In this document: positions 5,384 through 9,344 of the stretch, piece by piece
How positions within the stretch are numbered: position 1 is the stretch's first letter
Layout: each line of letters starts with the position of its first letter
Assembly (NCBI GenBank): GCA_027031025.1
Contig: JALVEJ010000193.1
Location: 1-9,344 of the forward strand
Direction of reading: 5' to 3'
DNA: 9,344 nucleotides
Source of the DNA: Flavobacteriales bacterium
GTDB lineage: Bacteria; Bacteroidota; Bacteroidia; Flavobacteriales; Flavobacteriaceae
The notes under the pieces: model-generated
Told to the model about the DNA's origin: nothing
What the model saw: only the letters and a program-made list of their open reading frames with translations
Database searches by the model: none
Made by a program: the position numbers and the translations under genes

Positions 5384-6451
5384 ATGCATCAAAAATATCT
5401 TTACATTATCGGGTTGATGAGTGGTACCTCATTAGATGGTTTGGATATGGCATATATCAAATTCAACACCGAAAACTTACCGGATTTTAAAATTATTTCT
5501 GCCGAAACGATACCTTACAATAGCACTTGGCAAACAGATTTAAAAAATGCTTTTGAAATGTCTGCTGCGGCATTGGCAGAATTGGATGCCCGATATGGCA
5601 TATATTTGGGACAACAAGTCAATAACTTTATCAAAAAACATCGTATTAAACAAGTCGATTTAATAGCGTCGCACGGTCAAACCGTATTTCACCGCCCGGA
5701 AAATGCTTATACGACTCAAATAGGTAGCGGCGCTCACATTAATGCCGTAACAGGTATTAAAACCATATGTGATTTTCGTCAGCAAGATGTAGCGCTTGGT
5801 GGACAAGGTGCACCTTTGGTACCGGTTGGTGATCATTATTTGTTTGCTCATTATGATTATTGTTTAAATATTGGCGGTTTTGCCAATATTTCATTTGAAA
5901 AAAAACGGAAACGAATCGCTTTTGATATTTGTCCGGCCAACATTGTTTTAAATCATTATGTTTCACAAAAAGGATTGGCTTTTGATGACAAAGGACAAAT
6001 AGCAAAATCTGGAAAATTAAACAAGGAGTTGCTATCGGCTTTAAACCGGTTAGATTTTTATCAGGGTGAAGAACCAAAATCCTTAGGTTGGGAATTTGTC
6101 ACCGAGCAAATCATACCTTTAATTGATGCTTATCATTTGAGTATACCGGATATTTTAAAAACTTATGTAGAACATATCGCCATACAAATCGGGCAAAAAA
6201 CTACAGGAGGAACCATGTTGATAACCGGAGGCGGTGCCCATAATTCTTATTTGATACAACAAATCAAAATGTATAGTTCCGCAAAAGTTATTATTCCGGA
6301 CAAAATTTTGATAGACTATAAGGAAGCGCTGGTTTTCGGATTACTCGGTTTGTTAAAAGAACAACAAAAAATAAATGTTTTTTCCAGTGTTACCGGTAGC
6401 CGAATAGATCATAGCAGCGGTGTTGTTTTTGGTGCCTTCCAAGCCTCATAA
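5384..6451 (+). CDS. anmK: Anhydro-N-acetylmuramic acid kinase
   Basis: This 355-aa cytosolic enzyme of the ASKHA kinase fold opens the 1,6-anhydro ring of anhydro-MurNAc and phosphorylates it to MurNAc-6-phosphate, recycling cell-wall fragments. The family signature GLMSGTSLDGLD is at 10-21 and SHGQTVFHRP at 97-105. DFRQQDVALGGQGAPLVP at 130-147 contains the likely catalytic Asp135. NIGGFANIS (162-170), PKSLGWEF (231-238), the nucleotide-binding loop ITGGGAHN (280-287) and DYKEALVFGLLG (311-322) follow. It is slightly shorter than the E. coli enzyme, with no obvious domain missing. It follows folC after 133 nt, which hold no clear promoter box, and precedes xth by 104 nt. The partner etherase MurQ is not in the window. 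Confidence 0.95.
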   Translation: MHQKYLYIIGLMSGTSLDGLDMAYIKFNTENLPDFKIISAETIPYNSTWQTDLKNAFEMSAAALAELDARYGIYLGQQVNNFIKKHRIKQVDLIASHGQTVFHRPENAYTTQIGSGAHINAVTGIKTICDFRQQDVALGGQGAPLVPVGDHYLFAHYDYCLNIGGFANISFEKKRKRIAFDICPANIVLNHYVSQKGLAFDDKGQIAKSGKLNKELLSALNRLDFYQGEEPKSLGWEFVTEQIIPLIDAYHLSIPDILKTYVEHIAIQIGQKTTGGTMLITGGGAHNSYLIQQIKMYSSAKVIIPDKILIDYKEALVFGLLGLLKEQQKINVFSSVTGSRIDHSSGVVFGAFQAS

Positions 6452-6534
6452 TGTCTGAACTTTTTCAAGATATTATAATTTCTGCTTAGGAATTTATGTT
6501 TTTCTTGATAGAAATCCAAAATTTTCAATAAATT

Positions 6535-6542
6535 TACATTTC
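6535..6542 (+). promoter_or_regulatory. Putative -7 box for xth
   Basis: TACATTTC matches TAnnTTTG except at the last base and lies 13 nt upstream of the xth ATG, within the 104-nt gap after anmK. That would give a very short leader. No good -33 element is seen at the usual distance, so this is a weak call. Confidence 0.3.
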
Positions 6543-6555
6543 TAAAAAAATATTT

Positions 6556-7326
6556 ATGCAAATAACATCCTGGAATGTCAACGGCATCAGAGCTGTAATA
6601 AAAAAGGGCTTTATTGAAAATATTCAAAAAATCCATCCTGATATTTTGTGTCTGCAAGAAACCAAAGCCCAAGAACATGAAGTTTTGGAAGCCTTAAAAG
6701 ATTTCACCGGAACCTATGAAATTTTTGTCAATTCGGCACAAAAAAAAGGTTATTCCGGCACTGCCTTACTGACCAAACCAAAGCCTGTAAAAGTATCATA
6801 TGGTATCAATATGCCGGAACATGACCAAGAAGGCAGAGTCATTACTGCCGAGTATCGAGATTTTTTTCTGGTCAATGTTTATGCGCCCAACGCCGGTCAA
6901 GGTTTAAAACGTTTAGACTATAAAGCCCAATGGAATAAAGATTTTCAAGATTATGTTACGACACTCGATCAGCAAAAACCGGTGATTATTACCGGCGACT
7001 TGAATGTAGCACACCAACCTATCGATTTAAAAAATCCGAAGAGCAATTACAACAAAACCGCCGGATATACCGAAGTGGAAATTCAAGGATTTAAGTCGCT
7101 GCTTAATGCCGGTTTTATTGATGTTTTCAGGCATTTGTATCCCGATAAAGTTGTCTATACTTATTGGAGCTATCGCTTTAACGCTCGCGCGCGGAATGCA
7201 GGCTGGCGGATTGACTATTTTTTGGTCAGCACAAGATTAATTGATAAAGTAAATGATGTGATTATACACAGTGAAATTATGGGTTCTGATCATTGCCCGG
7301 TTAGTTTAGTTGTTGATATTCAATAA
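6556..7326 (+). CDS. xth: Exodeoxyribonuclease III (AP endonuclease, ExoIII/Xth family)
   Basis: This 256-aa cytosolic metal-dependent enzyme of the endonuclease/exonuclease/phosphatase fold cuts DNA at abasic sites during base-excision repair and trims 3' ends. Visible active-site motifs are SWNVNGIRA (Asn7), LCLQETKAQ (Glu35), GYSGTALLTK (65-74), VNVYAPNAGQG (Tyr109), ITGDLNVAH (Asp148, Asn150), GWRIDYFLVS (Asp220) and GSDHCPVS (Asp245, His246). All expected catalytic residues are present and the length is normal. The sequence resembles the ExoA/APE1 branch more than E. coli Xth, judging by the GYSGTALL and NAGQGLKRLDYK segments. A small membrane-protein gene follows after 12 nt, so xth, that gene and menC are likely one transcript. 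Confidence 0.95.
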   Translation: MQITSWNVNGIRAVIKKGFIENIQKIHPDILCLQETKAQEHEVLEALKDFTGTYEIFVNSAQKKGYSGTALLTKPKPVKVSYGINMPEHDQEGRVITAEYRDFFLVNVYAPNAGQGLKRLDYKAQWNKDFQDYVTTLDQQKPVIITGDLNVAHQPIDLKNPKSNYNKTAGYTEVEIQGFKSLLNAGFIDVFRHLYPDKVVYTYWSYRFNARARNAGWRIDYFLVSTRLIDKVNDVIIHSEIMGSDHCPVSLVVDIQ

Positions 7327-7338
7327 ATTAAGGAAAAT

Positions 7339-7479
7339 ATGAAGTTAGCCAATATGTTATTTATCATTGTTATGTTACACTTAGCGGTGGGCTTTGGTTA
7401 TGTCATTTACAAACTCGAGTTCAGCGGAAAAAAGAAGCAAAAGACAGAGCCGGAAGACACAAAAAACAGCGATGAATGA
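7339..7479 (+). CDS. Small single-span membrane protein, 46 aa, unknown function
   Basis: ATG at 7339 opens a 46-codon frame ending in TGA at 7477-7479. An AGGA sequence sits 5 nt before the start, unusual here because most neighbours have A-rich leaders instead. Residues 4-25 (NMLFIIVMLHLAVGFGYVIYKL) form one hydrophobic span. The remaining 20 residues are a short charged tail, first basic (GKKKQK) then acidic (EPEDTKNSDE). The few residues before the span and the following basic patch suggest the tail is cytoplasmic. It lies 12 nt after xth and its stop overlaps the menC start as ATGA, so it is positioned for translational coupling. The tight spacing, ribosome-binding site and sensible topology support a real gene. 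I do not recognise the family and assign no function. Confidence 0.7.
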   Translation: MKLANMLFIIVMLHLAVGFGYVIYKLEFSGKKKQKTEPEDTKNSDE

Positions 7480-8510
7480 AAGCGAGATTTGTCAAATACA
7501 TCTTAAATTTTAAACAACCCGCCGGCACTTCGCGTGGTATTTTAAAAACCAAAGAAACCTTTTTTTTGATATTGGAACATGCCGGCAAAACCGGTTATGG
7601 CGAGTGTAATTTGTTTAAGGGACTTTCTGCCGATGACCGTCCCGATTATGAAGATAAATTGCATTGGCTTATCAAAAATATCAGGCAAAATCCGGAAATT
7701 ATTCTCAATGAACTACAAGACTATTCTTCTCTAATTTTTGGTTGGGAAACTGCTCTTAAAAGTTTAGAATCCGAACAACCTCATCTTCTTTATCCTTCCG
7801 TTTTTACCGAAGGAAAAGCAGGCATAGCCATCAACGGTTTGATATGGATGGGTGCTAAAGACTTTATGTTCAGTCAAATTAAAGCAAAATTGCAAGCCGG
7901 ATTTAAAGTTATTAAACTAAAAATCGGAGCTATTAACTTTGAAGACGAATTAGATTTGTTAAAATATATCCGACGTCAATTTTCACCTGATGATGTTGAA
8001 ATACGTGTCGATGCAAACGGCGCTTTTAGTCCCGAAGAAGCTTTGGAAAAACTCAAACGTTTATCGGAATTTGAGTTGCATTCCATAGAACAACCCATCA
8101 AAGCCGGACAATTGGAAAAATTATCCGAACTTTGTGAAAAAACGCCTTTGCCCATTGCTCTGGACGAAGAATTAATCGGTTATAATCATTTGTTTGACAA
8201 GCAAAAATTTTTAGAAAAGATCAAACCGCAATATATTATAATCAAGCCTGCTTTACACGGTGGATTTATAGGAACGGACAGCTGGATAAACGCCGCCGAA
8301 AATACCAGAACCGGTTGGTGGATAACTTCGGCTCTTGAAAGTAATGTGGGCTTAAATGCCATTGCTCAATATACCTTTCAAAAAGGCGTAAAAGTGCCGC
8401 AAGGCTTGGGAACCGGAGGTTTGTTTACCAATAATTTTAGTAGTCCGTTGTATATTAAAAAAGATGAATTATGGTATCATCCCGAAAGGGAATTGATTTT
8501 TAAGGTTTAA
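7476..8510 (+). CDS. menC: o-Succinylbenzoate synthase (enolase superfamily)
   Basis: This 344-aa protein belongs to the muconate-lactonizing subgroup of the enolase superfamily. MenC dehydrates SHCHC to o-succinylbenzoate in menaquinone synthesis. The N-terminal capping domain carries GYGECNLFKGLS (40-51). The barrel carries KLK at 147-149 (the KxK base pair), RVDANGAF with Asp179, IEQPI with Glu205 and ALDEEL with Asp230 as the metal ligands, and the second catalytic Lys257 in IIIKPA. SALESNVGLNAIAQ (285-298) and the PQGLGTGGLF ending are features I associate with MenC of Bacteroidota rather than dipeptide epimerases, although the epimerase alternative cannot be fully excluded from sequence alone. 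The ATG overlaps the stop of the small upstream gene by ATGA. No other men genes are in the window. Confidence 0.87.
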   Translation: MKARFVKYILNFKQPAGTSRGILKTKETFFLILEHAGKTGYGECNLFKGLSADDRPDYEDKLHWLIKNIRQNPEIILNELQDYSSLIFGWETALKSLESEQPHLLYPSVFTEGKAGIAINGLIWMGAKDFMFSQIKAKLQAGFKVIKLKIGAINFEDELDLLKYIRRQFSPDDVEIRVDANGAFSPEEALEKLKRLSEFELHSIEQPIKAGQLEKLSELCEKTPLPIALDEELIGYNHLFDKQKFLEKIKPQYIIIKPALHGGFIGTDSWINAAENTRTGWWITSALESNVGLNAIAQYTFQKGVKVPQGLGTGGLFTNNFSSPLYIKKDELWYHPERELIFKV

Positions 8511-8542
8511 AAAATAAGCAATATCAAAAAAAATACATACTT

Positions 8543-9344
8543 ATGAAAAACATAGCTTTACATTGGAAAATACTTATTGGGATGTTTGCCGGATTGGTTG
8601 GCGGATTTATTTTATTACAATTTGATTACGGCAAACAATTGACTTATGATTGGATTGCCCCAATAGGCAAAATCTTTGTCAATCTATTAAAACTCATTGC
8701 TATTCCTTTGATATTGGCATCATTGGTAAAAGGCGTCTCAGACCTAAAAGATATTGCCAAGTTTAAAACCATCGGTTTACGCACTATTGCTCTTTATATT
8801 ACCACGACGGTTTTTGCTATCAGTATCGGATTGGTGGCTGTTAATGTTTTCAAACCGGGTGAAGGAATTTCTCCGGAAACAGTTCATAAACTGGAACAAA
8901 CTTATGCCGGCAATAAAAAAATTGAGAAAAAAATATCAGTTGCCAAAGCTCAAAAAAGTAAACCGAAATTACAGTTTTTGGTGGATATGGTTCCGGACAA
9001 TATTTTTAAGGCAATGAGCAACAATAGTAATATGTTGCAAGTGATATTTTTTGCTATTTTCTTAGGTATTACTTTGATTTTAATCCCCGAACACAAAGCC
9101 GCACCACTCAAAGATTTGTTTGATTCATTGAATGAAGCCATTTTGAAAATGGTCGATTTGATTATGCTGACAGCACCTTATGCCGTTTTTGCCTTGATAG
9201 CCAATGTAATAGTTGGGACTGCCGGCGATTGGGAACTGCTTGGCAGCTTAGTTATGTATGGTTTGGTGGTTGTTGTAGGATTATTAACCATGTTGGTTGT
9301 TTATATGTTAATGGTTATAATTTTTACCGGAAAAAATCCGTTTT
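8543..9344 (+). CDS. Dicarboxylate/amino acid:cation symporter (DAACS family), 5' part
   Basis: The frame opens at ATG 8543 and runs off the window after 267 codons without a stop. It is an inner-membrane glutamate/aspartate/C4-dicarboxylate-type transporter. Visible spans are about residues 8-25, 40-64 (IGKIFVNLLKLIAIPLILASLVKGVSDL), 78-101, 163-181 and 202-222, with another starting near 233. The motif MVPDNIFKAMSNNSNMLQVIFFAIFLGI (149-176) is the family's conserved loop and span 4 start. Between spans 3 and 4 there is a long polar Lys-rich loop (about 103-148). The substrate-binding hairpins and spans 7-8 lie beyond the edge, so the substrate cannot be named. It starts 32 nt after menC and may share its transcript. 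Confidence 0.88.
   Translation, partial: MKNIALHWKILIGMFAGLVGGFILLQFDYGKQLTYDWIAPIGKIFVNLLKLIAIPLILASLVKGVSDLKDIAKFKTIGLRTIALYITTTVFAISIGLVAVNVFKPGEGISPETVHKLEQTYAGNKKIEKKISVAKAQKSKPKLQFLVDMVPDNIFKAMSNNSNMLQVIFFAIFLGITLILIPEHKAAPLKDLFDSLNEAILKMVDLIMLTAPYAVFALIANVIVGTAGDWELLGSLVMYGLVVVVGLLTMLVVYMLMVIIFTGKNPF

Noticed and set aside
5757..6077. 106-codon - strand open frame across anmK
   Set aside because: It lies opposite the catalytic and nucleotide-binding motifs of anmK, and its translation looks like no known protein.
8754..9017. 87-codon + strand open frame inside the symporter gene
   Set aside because: It lies out of frame in the symporter, which shows clear family motifs through the same bases.

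Overview
This is AT-rich DNA with all genes on the + strand. The window suggests a member of the Bacteroidota, most likely class Flavobacteriia. The signs are a secreted protein with a type IX secretion (T9SS) C-terminal sorting domain, a TonB with the flavobacterial domain layout, A-rich rather than Shine-Dalgarno leaders before most starts, and TAnnTTTG-like -7 promoter boxes. Gene order (exbB-exbD-tonB-folC) also fits this group as I recall it.

Layout. The window opens with the last 25 codons of rny (RNase Y, 1-78). A lone secreted gene follows (216-1370): signal peptide, concanavalin/polysaccharide-lyase-like body, T9SS tail. Next is a 631-nt gene-free stretch (1371-2001) packed with short inverted repeats. 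It holds an interleaved A-B-A'-B' pair of inverted repeats and a set of REP-like hairpins whose stems vary but stay self-complementary. The energy-transduction operon exbB-exbD-tonB (2002-4028) runs almost directly into folC (4030-5250, TTG start). Then come anmK (5384-6451), xth (6556-7326), a 46-aa single-span membrane protein (7339-7479), menC (7476-8510, ATGA overlap with the small gene) and the first 267 codons of a dicarboxylate/amino acid:cation symporter (from 8543), cut by the window end.

How they work together. ExbB, ExbD and TonB form the inner-membrane motor that powers outer-membrane TonB-dependent transport. The other genes are housekeeping: folate polyglutamylation (FolC), recycling of anhydro-MurNAc from the cell wall (AnmK), base-excision repair (Xth) and menaquinone synthesis (MenC). 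The T9SS gene with the repeat field behind it looks like an accessory insert between two core blocks.

I see no defence system, CRISPR array, transposase, prophage, rRNA or tRNA. The observations most worth a second look are the covarying hairpin family, the short membrane protein coupled to menC, the apparent loss of the usual TonB transmembrane histidine, and the hairpins between exbD and tonB.
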